Below, one piece after another: positions 1-8,428 of a DNA stretch of 64,000 nt. This DNA is from Candidatus Zixiibacteriota bacterium (lineage in GTDB: Bacteria; Zixibacteria; MSB-5A5; GN15; FEB-12): positions 1 through 64,000 of the forward strand of contig JBFMDV010000034.1 in the NCBI GenBank assembly GCA_040753875.1, in the 5' to 3' direction. Under the pieces are notes generated by a model that was not told the origin of the DNA, did not search any database, and saw only the letters and a program-made list of their open reading frames with translations. Both the position numbers and the translations under genes were made by a program. How positions within the stretch are numbered: the stretch's first letter is position 1; the number at the start of each line of letters is the position of its first letter.

Positions 1-64
1 GCACCCAGGCATCGATCACCCGTTGCTCCTCAGAAGACAGCGCGATTGGCTCGGCGATATTCAT
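1..64 (-). CDS. 5' end of an unidentified gene (cut by window edge)
   Basis: Only the first 21 codons are visible, beginning with ATG at 62-64 on the complement and reading MNIAEPIALSSEEQRVIDAW; the frame is open to the edge. This is too short to assign a family. There is no Shine-Dalgarno sequence, but a well-formed promoter at 73-101 ends 8 nt before the ATG. That supports the start and suggests a leaderless or nearly leaderless transcript. The gene is divergent from the MobA-like gene at 284. Confidence 0.5.
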   Translation of the reverse strand, partial: MNIAEPIALSSEEQRVIDAWV

Positions 65-72
65 CGCTGGCC

Positions 73-101
73 AAAATATCAAAGTTCAAATCAAATGTCA
101 A
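73..101 (-). promoter_or_regulatory. sigma70-type promoter of the left-edge gene
   Basis: On the complement, -35 TTGACA (96-101), a 17-nt spacer and -10 TATTTT (73-78). The -10 box ends 8 nt before the ATG, so transcription should start about at the start codon. Confidence 0.6.
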
Positions 102-283
102 TACAATTATGAAACACTACACTAGCTAGCCGGTTCGTGACCACAATGGGTATCGCACTCAATTTCTGAGCAAATCGGTCTTTTTTAGCTTGCTCTCCCA
201 ACCGGTCCGTCGTTTCCTTCAATCCCGGTGTTCACACGGGTCTTTTTCAAAGTCAGGCACGTTCAGGGACGAACCGAGATGGG

Positions 284-841
284 GTGCCATTCATGAAGAA
301 TCGTTTCAAGGAAATTGACTGCTTTATCCTGGCCGGAGGCGAAAGCAATCCACGCGAAGATTTCCAGCCGTACGGGGAGCTCACCCGCCTCGAACAAGGG
401 TATCGCAACTACGCCAGGTTGTTCGAGAAAGTCACGCTGGTGCTAAAGAAAGACCAGGCGCGCGAATGGTATTTGAATTACCCGCATGTGTGCGATGAAT
501 CCCCCGAGTTGGGCCCGGTGCATGGGGTCGAGGCTGCGCTCAACAGCGCCGAATCGGATGTGGTGTTCATTGGTTCCGCCGATATCTACGACTTCCCGGC
601 CGAACTGGTGGCTGAGTTGATCCGCAACTATGACGGCGAACTATTTCTGGGGTATCGTCTCCGAGCTACCAAAGCCAGCAGCGTGCAGCCATTGTTCGGG
701 CTGTACAACAAGAAGCTGGCCGCACGACTCCGCCAGCCGCAGACCGACCATCCGGTCAATCTTGCCGCACTGTTGAAAGCCGAGGGACGCCTGCTGCCAT
801 TACCTGCCTCAATTCCCGCCGAACAGATCGGGCTGCACTGA
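284..841 (+). CDS. MobA-like NTP transferase domain protein
   Basis: Resembles the nucleotidyltransferase family that includes molybdenum cofactor guanylyltransferase (MobA). Visible landmarks are ILAGGES near the N-terminus (LAGG at residues 16-19), LGPVHGVEAAL (the family's GP..G segment), VVFIGSADIYD (equivalent to the metal-binding Asp region) and QPLFGLYNK (equivalent to the EPL.ALY segment). The usual GGxSxRMGxDK loop is poorly kept, since NPREDFQPYG stands in its place, so substrate and activity are uncertain. GTG at 284 and ATG at 293 are both possible starts; the ATG has the better G-rich spacing. No other cofactor gene is nearby. At 185 aa it is about MobA length. Confidence 0.6.
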   Translation: MPFMKNRFKEIDCFILAGGESNPREDFQPYGELTRLEQGYRNYARLFEKVTLVLKKDQAREWYLNYPHVCDESPELGPVHGVEAALNSAESDVVFIGSADIYDFPAELVAELIRNYDGELFLGYRLRATKASSVQPLFGLYNKKLAARLRQPQTDHPVNLAALLKAEGRLLPLPASIPAEQIGLH

Positions 842-950
842 ACGGACATTCTTGTCGCCGTTTTCGGAGATTCCCGTAGAAACGGCCGACAGCGCGATTG
901 CTTTTTCATCACAGCAGCATATATTGTCGCATCGGGGAAACAGTGCACCG

Positions 951-1325
951 ATGGGACGACTCAACGATTTTTTCGATTTTTCACCCGGACAGATCAAGTT
1001 CCTGGCTGTTCTGACAGCTACGGCCGCAGTCATGACCGTGTACCTCTTTGTTCGCCATTACGCCTATCGCCCCGCGCAAGCGGAGCCGCTGCCGGTGTTT
1101 CTGGCGGATGAAGAAAAATTCACCGGGCTTTTCGTGCTTGACCCAAATAGTGCACCGGCCGATTCGCTCGAACTTCTCCCCGGAATCGGCAAGACCCTTG
1201 CCGACCGCATTGTCGAGCGCCGGCAAGTGAAACCGTTCCGCGCTGAGATCGACATCACCGAAGTCCCTGGGATAGGCCCCAAGCTATACGAGCGGATCAA
1301 GCCGTACCTGAAAGTGCGGCGTTAG
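951..1325 (+). CDS. ComEA-like helix-hairpin-helix protein
   Basis: A 124-aa protein with one N-terminal membrane segment (about residues 14-35) and a C-terminal pair of helix-hairpin-helix motifs: DPNSAPADSLELLPGIG and then ITEVPGIGPKLYERI. This is the architecture of ComEA, a membrane-anchored double-stranded DNA receptor in natural transformation; many short ComEA-like proteins are untested. The frame is open further upstream to a TTG at 852, but ATG 951 places the membrane anchor at the normal position. The PilM-like gene follows 2 nt later, so the two are probably co-transcribed. Other uptake genes (ComEC, PilQ) are not in the window. Confidence 0.8.
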   Translation: MGRLNDFFDFSPGQIKFLAVLTATAAVMTVYLFVRHYAYRPAQAEPLPVFLADEEKFTGLFVLDPNSAPADSLELLPGIGKTLADRIVERRQVKPFRAEIDITEVPGIGPKLYERIKPYLKVRR

Positions 1326-1327
1326 CC

Positions 1328-2167
1328 ATGACCCGGCGGATCGGAATCGATTTTGTTGAGAACGGGATGCGTGTCGCAACAGTCGACACGGATGACACCG
1401 GACAAACGACAGCGAAAATCGAGCTCTTCAATGCAGCGTACGAACAGAAACCGGATCTTGTCGAGCGCGATGCTGTCACGGTCGGCGTTCCGGATAACCT
1501 CTGCCAGGTGAAACCGCTTCGACTGAGTGCGCCCACAGAATCGGACCTGCGACTGAGGGTGGAATTCGAGCTGGCGCAGACACAACTGGAACCGCCGGAG
1601 ACGTTTCTTTACGATTTCATCAGCACGGCAAGGGACGATCGCCTGCTTGGCATGGTGTACCGAAGAGCATCACTCGCCGAATGGCAAAACGCACGACCGC
1701 TGCCTAACCCTCTTTCCAGCGGGAGCATTCGATACCGCAGCCGGGCCACAGCGCTGGGTCTCGGTTACCTTCAGTACTGCCGCCCTTTCGCCGGCGATCT
1801 CATTTGCCTGGCCGATTTTGGCCGGTCGGTAACGCCGGTCTGTTTCGTATACGGCAGGCAGGTTGTCGATCTGGCCCGACAGGTGACCGTGCCAGGCAAA
1901 CAGACGGATGAGATCGCACTGCGCCGTCAGGCCATGGATCTCAAGACGATCGTCAATTTTCGCCTGATGGGGCTTGCCGATGCCGGTATCACGGTGCCGC
2001 TTTCACAGCTTGTGGTGGTGGGTGTTTCAGATGCTTTGCACTCGTTACTCGCCGAGTACTTCCCGATCGGCGTATCGTGTCCCGAACTGCTTCCATCGGT
2101 AACCGTCAATGGAGAGGTACAAACAGAGGCTGCCGGACTGGTAGCGCTTGGGCTGACGGTCTATTGA
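1328..2167 (+). CDS. PilM-like actin-fold protein
   Basis: A 279-aa protein with weak resemblance to PilM/EpsL-type actin-like ATPases of type IV pili and type II secretion. Landmarks are N-terminal GIDFVENGMRVATVD, the segment ESDLRLRVEFELAQTQLE followed by FLYDF (compare the amphipathic region of PilM), and LICLADFGRSVTPVCFVYG, which fits the second phosphate-binding strand-turn. It is shorter than PilM (about 350 aa), and no PilN/O/P/Q genes follow. It starts 2 nt after the ComEA-like gene. A role in pilus or competence machinery is inference; a distant actin-fold protein of other function is possible. Confidence 0.55.
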   Translation: MTRRIGIDFVENGMRVATVDTDDTGQTTAKIELFNAAYEQKPDLVERDAVTVGVPDNLCQVKPLRLSAPTESDLRLRVEFELAQTQLEPPETFLYDFISTARDDRLLGMVYRRASLAEWQNARPLPNPLSSGSIRYRSRATALGLGYLQYCRPFAGDLICLADFGRSVTPVCFVYGRQVVDLARQVTVPGKQTDEIALRRQAMDLKTIVNFRLMGLADAGITVPLSQLVVVGVSDALHSLLAEYFPIGVSCPELLPSVTVNGEVQTEAAGLVALGLTVY

Positions 2168-2168
2168 C

Positions 2169-2197
2169 TTGCCTCCAAGTGAGTTGCGATATATGTT
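2169..2197 (+). promoter_or_regulatory. probable promoter of coaD
   Basis: TTGCCT (2169-2174), 17-nt spacer, TATGTT (2192-2197). The predicted start near 2204 would place the 2202-2237 hairpin at the very 5' end of the transcript. Confidence 0.4.
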
Positions 2198-2201
2198 GCG
2201 T

Positions 2202-2237
2202 CCGAACCGACACCGTTGAGCGTGTGTCACGGTTCGG
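2202..2237 (+). promoter_or_regulatory. hairpin in the coaD 5' leader
   Basis: Perfect 8-bp arms CCGAACCG (2202-2209) and CGGTTCGG (2230-2237) enclose a 20-nt loop that can pair further (ACAC with GTGT). It ends 12 nt before the coaD ATG, and no Shine-Dalgarno sequence lies between. It could protect or regulate the mRNA; its function is unknown. Confidence 0.45.
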
Positions 2238-2249
2238 TAACGCACTTGT

Positions 2250-2762
2250 ATGACAAAGCGAGCAACCGTTCGCCGGGCGGTCTATCCTGGCTCCTTCGAT
2301 CCGGTCACAAACGGCCATCTGTCGCTCGTTCAGCGGGCGGCGGCGCTGTTTGATGAGGTTGTGGTGGCGGTATCTTCCAAGCCCAGCAAGGCGCTGCTGT
2401 TTTCGTTCGAGGAACGACTGGCGCTCATGAAGGGAGCAGTGGCTAAACTGCCTGAGAATGGCCGGGTCAAGGTGATCGGGTTCGACGGCCTGCTGGCCAG
2501 TCTGGTCAAACGGATCCGGGCGACCGCCATCATTCGCGGCCTGAGAGCAGTCTCCGATTTTGAATACGAATTCCAGATGGCACTGATGAACCGCAAACTG
2601 GCGCGCGAGGCGGAGACGGTGTTTCTGATGCCGTCGCTGTCGTGGGTCTACCTGTCATCCTCAATCGTTAAAGAGGTGGCTCGAAACGGCGGGGACGTCA
2701 CCGGTCTGGTCCCGCCGGCGGTAAAGAAAGCGCTCGATAAGAAGCTGACCTCCGGCCGATAA
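2250..2762 (+). CDS. coaD: Phosphopantetheine adenylyltransferase
   Basis: CoaD transfers AMP from ATP to 4'-phosphopantetheine, giving dephospho-CoA in the cytoplasmic CoA pathway. The protein has the nucleotidyltransferase signature YPGSFDPVTNGH (catalytic His at residue 23), the internal IIRGLRAVSDFEYEFQMA segment that lines the pantetheine site, and the C-terminal SSSIVKEVA motif matching the ISSTxVRE signature. At 170 aa it is of normal length. ATG 2250 is the only ATG before the signature, but no Shine-Dalgarno sequence precedes it. lysS follows after 47 nt on the same strand. Confidence 0.95.
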   Translation: MTKRATVRRAVYPGSFDPVTNGHLSLVQRAAALFDEVVVAVSSKPSKALLFSFEERLALMKGAVAKLPENGRVKVIGFDGLLASLVKRIRATAIIRGLRAVSDFEYEFQMALMNRKLAREAETVFLMPSLSWVYLSSSIVKEVARNGGDVTGLVPPAVKKALDKKLTSGR

Positions 2763-2809
2763 GCGGTCTGACGCCTGGTACCATTTCCACGCCAATACAG
2801 GAACGAGAT

Positions 2810-4393
2810 ATGAGCGATACACCTCAAGAGGATCGGCACCATCAGGACGTGCCGAGCGATGCGACTATTCAGATACCTCTGGCCGAGTTGATCCGGATCC
2901 GACGCCAGAAGATTGCGGACCTTCGCGGCAAGGGGATCGAGCCATATCCCTATCGCTACGAGCGGTCGCACAGCGTACAGGAACTGTTGGACGACTTTGA
3001 CGCTTTGGCCGCGGCTGAGACAAAAGTGCGCCTGGCAGGCCGGATCATGCTGAAGAGGAAAATGGGGAAATCGATATTCGCCGACCTGCATGACCAGAGC
3101 GCCAAGATTCAAATATATGCCAAACTTGACGTGGTCGGGGTTAAGTCATTCGATCTGTTTGATTCGCTCGATATCGGCGACATTGTGGGATGTCGGGGGA
3201 TGCTGTTCGTGACCCGGACGGGCGAGCGGACGGTGCGTATCGATTCGCTCGAACTTCTTTCCAAGGCGCTTCATCCCCTTCCGGACAAGCACGCCGGCCT
3301 GACCGACATGGAGACACGCTACCGTCGCCGCTATGCCGACCTGATTGTAAATCCCGAGGTGCGGGCTGAGTTTATTCTGCGGACCCGCATCATTCAAATT
3401 CTCAGGGAGTTTCTGAATTCAAAGGGGTTCCTTGAGGTCGAGACGCCGATCCTCCAACCGCTCTATGGCGGCGCGAGCGCGCGACCGTTCAAAACTCATC
3501 ACAATACGCTGGATATCCCGATGTATATGCGGATCGCGGATGAGTTGTATTTGAAACGATTGATTGTCGGCGGCTACGAAAAGGTCTGGGAGCTCTGCAA
3601 GGATTTCCGCAACGAAGGAATGGACCGCAAGCATAATCCTGAGTTCACCATGATCGAGCTCTATTGGGCGTACGCGGACTACCATGACATGGCGGCCCTG
3701 TACGAAGAGATGCTTCGCCACGCCGTACATGCGCTGTACGGCACGTACAAGGTGAAATTCGACCAGCACGAGATCGATTTTGAGCCCAAATTCAGGTGGA
3801 TCACCATGATCGATTCGGTCAGGGAGGCGACCGGTGTCGATTTCACCGAGCTCACCTTCGAACAGGCATTGGCGGAGGCGAAGAATCTCCATATTGACAC
3901 TGCGGAGCTGCTCAATCGCGGCCAAGTGATTGAGGCAGTATGGGAGGCTAAAGTGGAACCGAACCTGATCCAACCGACGTTTATCGCCGATTATCCGGTG
4001 GAGATTTCGCCACTGGCCAAGAAACATCGCACAAAGTCGGGTCTTGTGGAGCGGTTCGAGCTGTTTATCTGTGGCCAGGAGATGGGGAATGCGTTCAGCG
4101 AGTTGAATGATCCGATGGACCAATTGGAGCGATTCCTGCAGCAGGGGAAAGCAATCGCCGCAGGTGACGAAGAAGCGCAGCCGCTGGATGATGATTTCAT
4201 CACGGCGCTCTCGTACGGCATGCCCCCCACAGCAGGGCTGGGGTTTGGGATCGACAGGTTAGTGATGCTCCTGACCAATCAGCAGTCGATCCGTGATGTT
4301 ATCTTCTTCCCGCAGATGAAAGAGCTCAAGGAGGGGGCGGTGCCGGTCTCGACAATTCTCTCTCAGTTAGCGGATGAGGAGAAGGGGAAATAG
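2810..4393 (+). CDS. lysS: Lysyl-tRNA synthetase, class II
   Basis: Charges tRNA-Lys. The 527-aa protein has an N-terminal OB-fold anticodon-binding domain (about residues 75-185, containing LAGRIMLKRKMGKSIFADL) and a class II catalytic core. Core landmarks are the motif 1 region around GFLEVETPILQP, motif 2 ELCKDFRNEGMDRKHNPEFT and C-terminal motif 3 GLGFGIDRLVMLL. GGASARPFKTHHN is the usual lysine/ATP segment. It has an extra polar N-terminus of about 25 residues. The start is preceded by GGAACGAG. It lies between coaD and the acetyltransferase, 30 nt before the latter. Confidence 0.97.
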   Translation: MSDTPQEDRHHQDVPSDATIQIPLAELIRIRRQKIADLRGKGIEPYPYRYERSHSVQELLDDFDALAAAETKVRLAGRIMLKRKMGKSIFADLHDQSAKIQIYAKLDVVGVKSFDLFDSLDIGDIVGCRGMLFVTRTGERTVRIDSLELLSKALHPLPDKHAGLTDMETRYRRRYADLIVNPEVRAEFILRTRIIQILREFLNSKGFLEVETPILQPLYGGASARPFKTHHNTLDIPMYMRIADELYLKRLIVGGYEKVWELCKDFRNEGMDRKHNPEFTMIELYWAYADYHDMAALYEEMLRHAVHALYGTYKVKFDQHEIDFEPKFRWITMIDSVREATGVDFTELTFEQALAEAKNLHIDTAELLNRGQVIEAVWEAKVEPNLIQPTFIADYPVEISPLAKKHRTKSGLVERFELFICGQEMGNAFSELNDPMDQLERFLQQGKAIAAGDEEAQPLDDDFITALSYGMPPTAGLGFGIDRLVMLLTNQQSIRDVIFFPQMKELKEGAVPVSTILSQLADEEKGK

Positions 4394-4423
4394 GGTCGAT
4401 CCGTTACCACCGTTCACGAAACC

Positions 4424-5674
4424 ATGCTGACCATCAAGCCGATCCCGAAAGAACATACCGACCGGTTCGTCGAAATGGCAGCCAATGCCTACCCGGTCAT
4501 GAAGGCGAACACCGAGGAGGAGAAGAAAAAACTCCGCGAGCGGTACGAAAAGCGAAACGCCGACCCACGCATCTCCATGTGGGGAGCATACGACGGCGAC
4601 ACGCTGCTGGGGGGAATGCGCTTTTTCGATTTCACGATGAACCTTCGCGGCGCCAAAATTCTCTGCGGCGGCGGCGGAATGCTGGCTGTTGACCTTGCTC
4701 ATAAGAAAGAGCATGTCGCACGAGATTTGGTGCGGTTCTGGCTGAATCATTATCGGCAGAACGAGGCCCCGATGGCGATGCTCTGGCCGTTCCGTCCGGA
4801 TTTCTACAAGCAGATGGGGTTCGGCTATGGCGCCAAGCTCGATCAGTACCGGGTGAAGCCGGAGCATTTCCCTTCCCACGGTCACAAAAAGCGGGTACGC
4901 CTGCTCGGACGTGCCGATATCCCAGCCCTGTGCGCTTGCTATAACCGATATGCTGACGGCATAACCGGTATGGTTGTAGAATCTGAGCTTGCCTGGCAGG
5001 TGCAGTTCGACATGTTTCCCCAGTGGCGGATGGCCGGCTACGAAGAACAAGGCAGGCTTCTCGGGTATATCATCTTTGAGTTCGAACCGGCGCAGCCGCC
5101 GACTTTCGTGAACAACAACATGCGAGTGCACCGACTGGTGTACGAAACACCAGACGCATTACATGGCCTCATGAGCTTCTTGCACAGTCAGGCTGACCAG
5201 GTCAACCGGGTTCTCATTAGCACCAACGACGAGTATTTCCATTTCCTCCTCGGAGATGTCCGCAACGGCACAGATAATCTTGTCGAAATTTATCACGAGA
5301 GCCACGTCTCCGGGGTGGGGGTGATGTATCGGGTCATCGATCTGCCATCGGTTTTCGTGGCATTACGAGATCACAATTTCAACGATCAAAGCTGCGCGCT
5401 GAAGATCACACTGCGGGACAGTTTCATTCCTGAGAACGAAGGAAACACACTGGTTCGGTTTGCCGGAGGACGTGTGACTGTTGAGCCCAGCGGTGACCCG
5501 GAAGCAGAGATTACTCTGGATGTTGCGGATCTCAGCTCGTTGTTGATCGGCTCCGTTTCTTTCCAGGCGCTCCACCGGCTCGGCCTTGTCCAAATCTCCG
5601 ACGCACAATGTCTGAAGACTGTCCATCGCATCTTTGCCACCGACAGCAAGCCATCCTGTCACACCATGTTCTGA
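4424..5674 (+). CDS. Eis-like GNAT acetyltransferase with SCP2-like C-terminus
   Basis: A 416-aa protein of the Eis-type layout: an N-terminal GNAT domain with GAYDGDTLLGGMRFFDF, the acetyl-CoA segment GGMLAVDLAHKKEHVARDLV and the conserved LWPFRPDFYKQMGFGYG; a second GNAT-like domain; and a C-terminal sterol-carrier-like domain (about residue 310 to the end). Characterised relatives acetylate amines of aminoglycosides or polyamines, but the substrate here is unknown. The HKKE sequence replaces the common RxxGxG loop; as I recall this is usual in one branch of the family. It lies 30 nt after lysS and is followed by a strong hairpin. Confidence 0.85.
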   Translation: MLTIKPIPKEHTDRFVEMAANAYPVMKANTEEEKKKLRERYEKRNADPRISMWGAYDGDTLLGGMRFFDFTMNLRGAKILCGGGGMLAVDLAHKKEHVARDLVRFWLNHYRQNEAPMAMLWPFRPDFYKQMGFGYGAKLDQYRVKPEHFPSHGHKKRVRLLGRADIPALCACYNRYADGITGMVVESELAWQVQFDMFPQWRMAGYEEQGRLLGYIIFEFEPAQPPTFVNNNMRVHRLVYETPDALHGLMSFLHSQADQVNRVLISTNDEYFHFLLGDVRNGTDNLVEIYHESHVSGVGVMYRVIDLPSVFVALRDHNFNDQSCALKITLRDSFIPENEGNTLVRFAGGRVTVEPSGDPEAEITLDVADLSSLLIGSVSFQALHRLGLVQISDAQCLKTVHRIFATDSKPSCHTMF

Positions 5675-5726
5675 AGGAACAGTGGTCGCAAGGCAGTGCC
5701 CTTTGCGGGGCTACCGATTCGAACCT

Positions 5727-5750
5727 GGCGGAACCAGAAGCGGTTCCGCC
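5727..5750 (+). terminator. perfect 9-bp hairpin after the acetyltransferase gene
   Basis: GGCGGAACC (5727-5735) and GGTTCCGCC (5742-5750) pair perfectly around a 6-nt loop, 53 nt after the stop codon. No T-tract follows, so it may act as an mRNA 3' end structure rather than a classic terminator. Confidence 0.45.
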
Positions 5751-5780
5751 CTATGGTTACCGAACGGCCTGCCAAATCGA

Positions 5781-5810
5781 TTGATTTCGCACCCCCTCGT
5801 GGTGTATAAT
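5781..5810 (+). promoter_or_regulatory. sigma70-type promoter of the lol-mcs-clp operon
   Basis: TTGATT (5781-5786), 18-nt spacer and a perfect TATAAT (5805-5810), giving a leader of about 40 nt before the lolC ATG. No CtsR-like operator is evident. Confidence 0.6.
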
Positions 5811-5856
5811 CGTTGCGTGAGCATACCAATCAGGCACGGAAAATCCTCAGGTCCTG

Positions 5857-7083
5857 ATGACCTTTGAGAGTTATATCGCACGCCGCTATTTCCGATCGGG
5901 GCGGTTCTTCACCAATGTCTCCACCTGGATAACGATCATCGGCGTCATGCTCGGCGTGGCGGTCGTCTGCTTTGTCATGTCCATGCACAATGGCTTCGAG
6001 CGGGAAGTGCGCACCCGCCTGCTCGGAACTACCTCGCACATCTCGATCTTTCCCACGCAGGATGCGTTTATCAGCCACTATCGCGAACTGATCGATACGC
6101 TGGAGAAGATTCCCGGCGTGGTTGCGGCCTCCCCGTTCATCTACTACAAAGCGGCCATCTCGTCGGCATCCGAAGGGGACGGAATCATCGTTCGAGGCAT
6201 CGATCCGGCCGCGGAACAGCGGACCGCCAATATCGAACGGGATATCACGTCCGGCGTCTATTCGTTCGCGCCGAAGGTTATCGACGGCGATACGATTGCG
6301 GGCATAATACTCGGCTCAGACCTCGCGGAGCGCCTGGCGGTGGGCCTGGATGACCCGGTAGTGCTGTATTCGCTTCGCGGCGATGAGCTTCGCAGCAACA
6401 GCCGTCCCCGGATCGCCAAGTTCTACCTGGCCGGAACGTTTGAAACCGGCATGTACGAATTCGACAGCCAGCTTGCCTACATATCGCTGGCCTCGGCGCA
6501 GCACTTGTTCAAAACCGGCGACGCCGTCAACACGGTGCATCTCAAACTGCAGGATATCTACCTCGCCAACAAACTCACCGGGGTGATCGATTCCGTGCTG
6601 GGTCGCAGGTACGACGTGGTCCCCTGGAATATTCTGCACAAGAACCTGTTCACCTGGATCGCCATCGAGAAGAAGATCCTGTTTCTGGGGTTTATTCTCA
6701 TCGTCATCGTGGCGGCGTTCTCGATCATATCAACGCTGGTGATGATGACGATGGAGAAACGGACGGAGATCGGCATATTAAAGACGCTCGGCGCCACACC
6801 GTCCGCGGTCCGACGGATCTTCGTGTACAAGGGGTTGTTGATTGCCGCCGGCGGAGTGCTGGGAGGTTGGATTCTGGCGCTTGGTGGAGCCTTCCTGCAG
6901 AACCGCTACAAGCTGGTGTCGCTGCCGGCGGATATTTACTTCATCAGCTATGTCCCGATCGATGCCCACCTGATCGATTTCCTTGTGGCCGGGGCTCTGA
7001 CGGTGTTGATCTGCTACCTGGCCGCGCTCTATCCAGCCTTGCAGGCGGCACGAATCTCAGTGGTCGAGGTACTCCGGTCGTGA
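5857..7083 (+). CDS. lolC: LolC/LolE-type lipoprotein-releasing permease
   Basis: Inner-membrane subunit of the ABC transporter that extracts lipoproteins from the inner membrane and passes them to LolA. The 408-aa protein begins with the family pattern FESYIARRYF, followed by one membrane helix (about residues 22-44), a periplasmic domain, and a C-terminal FtsX-type block of three helices with MTMEKRTEIGILKTLGAT before the second helix. Only one permease gene is present, so the complex may be a homodimer or the partner is elsewhere. lolD follows after about 80 nt. Its presence implies an outer membrane. Confidence 0.92.
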   Translation: MTFESYIARRYFRSGRFFTNVSTWITIIGVMLGVAVVCFVMSMHNGFEREVRTRLLGTTSHISIFPTQDAFISHYRELIDTLEKIPGVVAASPFIYYKAAISSASEGDGIIVRGIDPAAEQRTANIERDITSGVYSFAPKVIDGDTIAGIILGSDLAERLAVGLDDPVVLYSLRGDELRSNSRPRIAKFYLAGTFETGMYEFDSQLAYISLASAQHLFKTGDAVNTVHLKLQDIYLANKLTGVIDSVLGRRYDVVPWNILHKNLFTWIAIEKKILFLGFILIVIVAAFSIISTLVMMTMEKRTEIGILKTLGATPSAVRRIFVYKGLLIAAGGVLGGWILALGGAFLQNRYKLVSLPADIYFISYVPIDAHLIDFLVAGALTVLICYLAALYPALQAARISVVEVLRS

Positions 7084-7165
7084 GCCGCAGATGTCGTATG
7101 GGACTAAACGTTCGCCCGAAAGTGACGAAAATGAACAGTAGTCGGATCTGCTCGCCGAAGGCAGG

Positions 7166-7861
7166 GTGGCAAACGGCATGAATGGGATTCGCCCCATACT
7201 GACCGCTACCGATCTGCACCGGGAATTTCGGACCGCCAATGGCGTACTCCCGGTGTTGAAAGGAATCGACCTGGTGATCGGACCGCATGAGATGGCAGCG
7301 GTGACCGGCGCCTCGGGGGTCGGCAAATCGACCCTCCTGCACATACTTGGCGGCCTGGACCGTCCCACCCAGGGAGAGGTGGCGATCAGCGAGGTGTCGC
7401 TGACGGGTCAGGATGAGGAGTCGCTGGCCCGGTTTCGAAATAAGAAAGTAGGGTTTGTGTTCCAGTTTCACTACCTTCTGGAAGATTTTACCGCGCAGGA
7501 AAACATCATGATTCCCTTAATGTTGGCGGGTGTGAAGCAGTCCGAGGCCGCACCGCGAGCGGAACTCCTTTTGGCGGAGATTGGTTTAATCGATAGGCGA
7601 CATCATCGTCCGCGACAGCTGTCGGGCGGCGAGCAGCAGCGTGTGGCGGTGGCACGGGCGTTGGCGAACAATCCGGATATCGTCCTGGCGGACGAACCGT
7701 CGGGGAATCTGGACACGGCTACCGGGCGCACCCTCCATGAGCTCCTGTTTCGGCTTAATGCCGAGAAGGGAATGACCTTCGTTATTGCGACACATAACCG
7801 TGAATTGGCGGAACGGTGTCACCGCGAGTTGCGCATGGCCGACGGGCGGCTGTGCTCGTAA
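7166..7861 (+). CDS. lolD: LolD lipoprotein-releasing ATPase
   Basis: ATPase partner of the preceding permease. It carries Walker A GASGVGKST, the Q-loop region FVFQFHYLL, the ABC signature LSGGEQQRVAVARAL, Walker B IVLADEPSGNLD and the switch histidine in IATHNRE. At 231 aa it has the standard length of the LolD/MacB-type exporter ATPases. GTG 7166 and ATG 7178 are both plausible starts; the ATG would trim four residues. mcsA begins 21 nt later, so lol and mcs-clp genes appear to be one transcription unit. Confidence 0.92.
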   Translation: MANGMNGIRPILTATDLHREFRTANGVLPVLKGIDLVIGPHEMAAVTGASGVGKSTLLHILGGLDRPTQGEVAISEVSLTGQDEESLARFRNKKVGFVFQFHYLLEDFTAQENIMIPLMLAGVKQSEAAPRAELLLAEIGLIDRRHHRPRQLSGGEQQRVAVARALANNPDIVLADEPSGNLDTATGRTLHELLFRLNAEKGMTFVIATHNRELAERCHRELRMADGRLCS

Positions 7862-7882
7862 GCGCAGATAGGACGGGCGAGT

Positions 7883-8413
7883 ATGATTTGCCAGGATTGC
7901 AAGAAGCGTGAAGCCACCAAGAAGATGACTGTCGTCGAGGGACAAAAGACGACCATCCTGGTATTGTGTGAGGCATGCGCCGCGGCGCGCGGGTTTCATT
8001 CCCCCCTGGCCAACGTGCCGTTCCCGCTGGCCGAGATCCTCAGTTCTTTCGCCAGTTCTCCCAAGCCGCCGTCGAAAGCCGAGCCGATGGCCAAGCTCGT
8101 GTGTCCCACCTGTCACCTTACCTTCGAAGAGTTCACTCGCCAAGGACGATTTGGCTGCGGCGATTGCTACCGGGCATTTCGTCCACACCTTGAAGGGCTG
8201 ATGCGTAAGATCCACGGTAACTCGTTGCACCGTGGGAAGACTCCCGTCGCCGAGGTATCAACTGGCGACACAGGAGCGGTCATTTCGGTCAAAGAGGAAA
8301 AACGTCTTGAATCCGAGTTGAAGAAGGCGATTCAGGCCGAAGATTTCGAGCGGGCCGCCGAAATACGAGACAAGCTTAAATCGCTAAAAGAGCATCTTTC
8401 GGTTAACTCCTGA
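7883..8413 (+). CDS. mcsA: McsA, zinc-binding activator of the arginine kinase McsB
   Basis: The 176-aa protein has four CxxC pairs (CQDC at the N-terminus, CEAC, CPTC, CGDC), forming two zinc sites, and a C-terminal UVR domain, LESELKKAIQAEDFERAAEI. In Bacillus subtilis McsA activates McsB and couples it to ClpC. mcsB begins 15 nt after its stop. In Firmicutes this pair normally follows ctsR, but here it follows lolD and no ctsR is visible. The start at ATG 7883 puts the first CxxC immediately at the N-terminus, as in known McsA. Confidence 0.92.
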   Translation: MICQDCKKREATKKMTVVEGQKTTILVLCEACAAARGFHSPLANVPFPLAEILSSFASSPKPPSKAEPMAKLVCPTCHLTFEEFTRQGRFGCGDCYRAFRPHLEGLMRKIHGNSLHRGKTPVAEVSTGDTGAVISVKEEKRLESELKKAIQAEDFERAAEIRDKLKSLKEHLSVNS

Positions 8414-8428
8414 GATGAGGAATCACAG

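Noticed and set aside
5715-5740. GATTCGAACC, the complement of a tRNA T-loop
   Set aside because: The flanking 5-nt segments do not pair to form a T-stem and no acceptor or anticodon stem can be folded around it.
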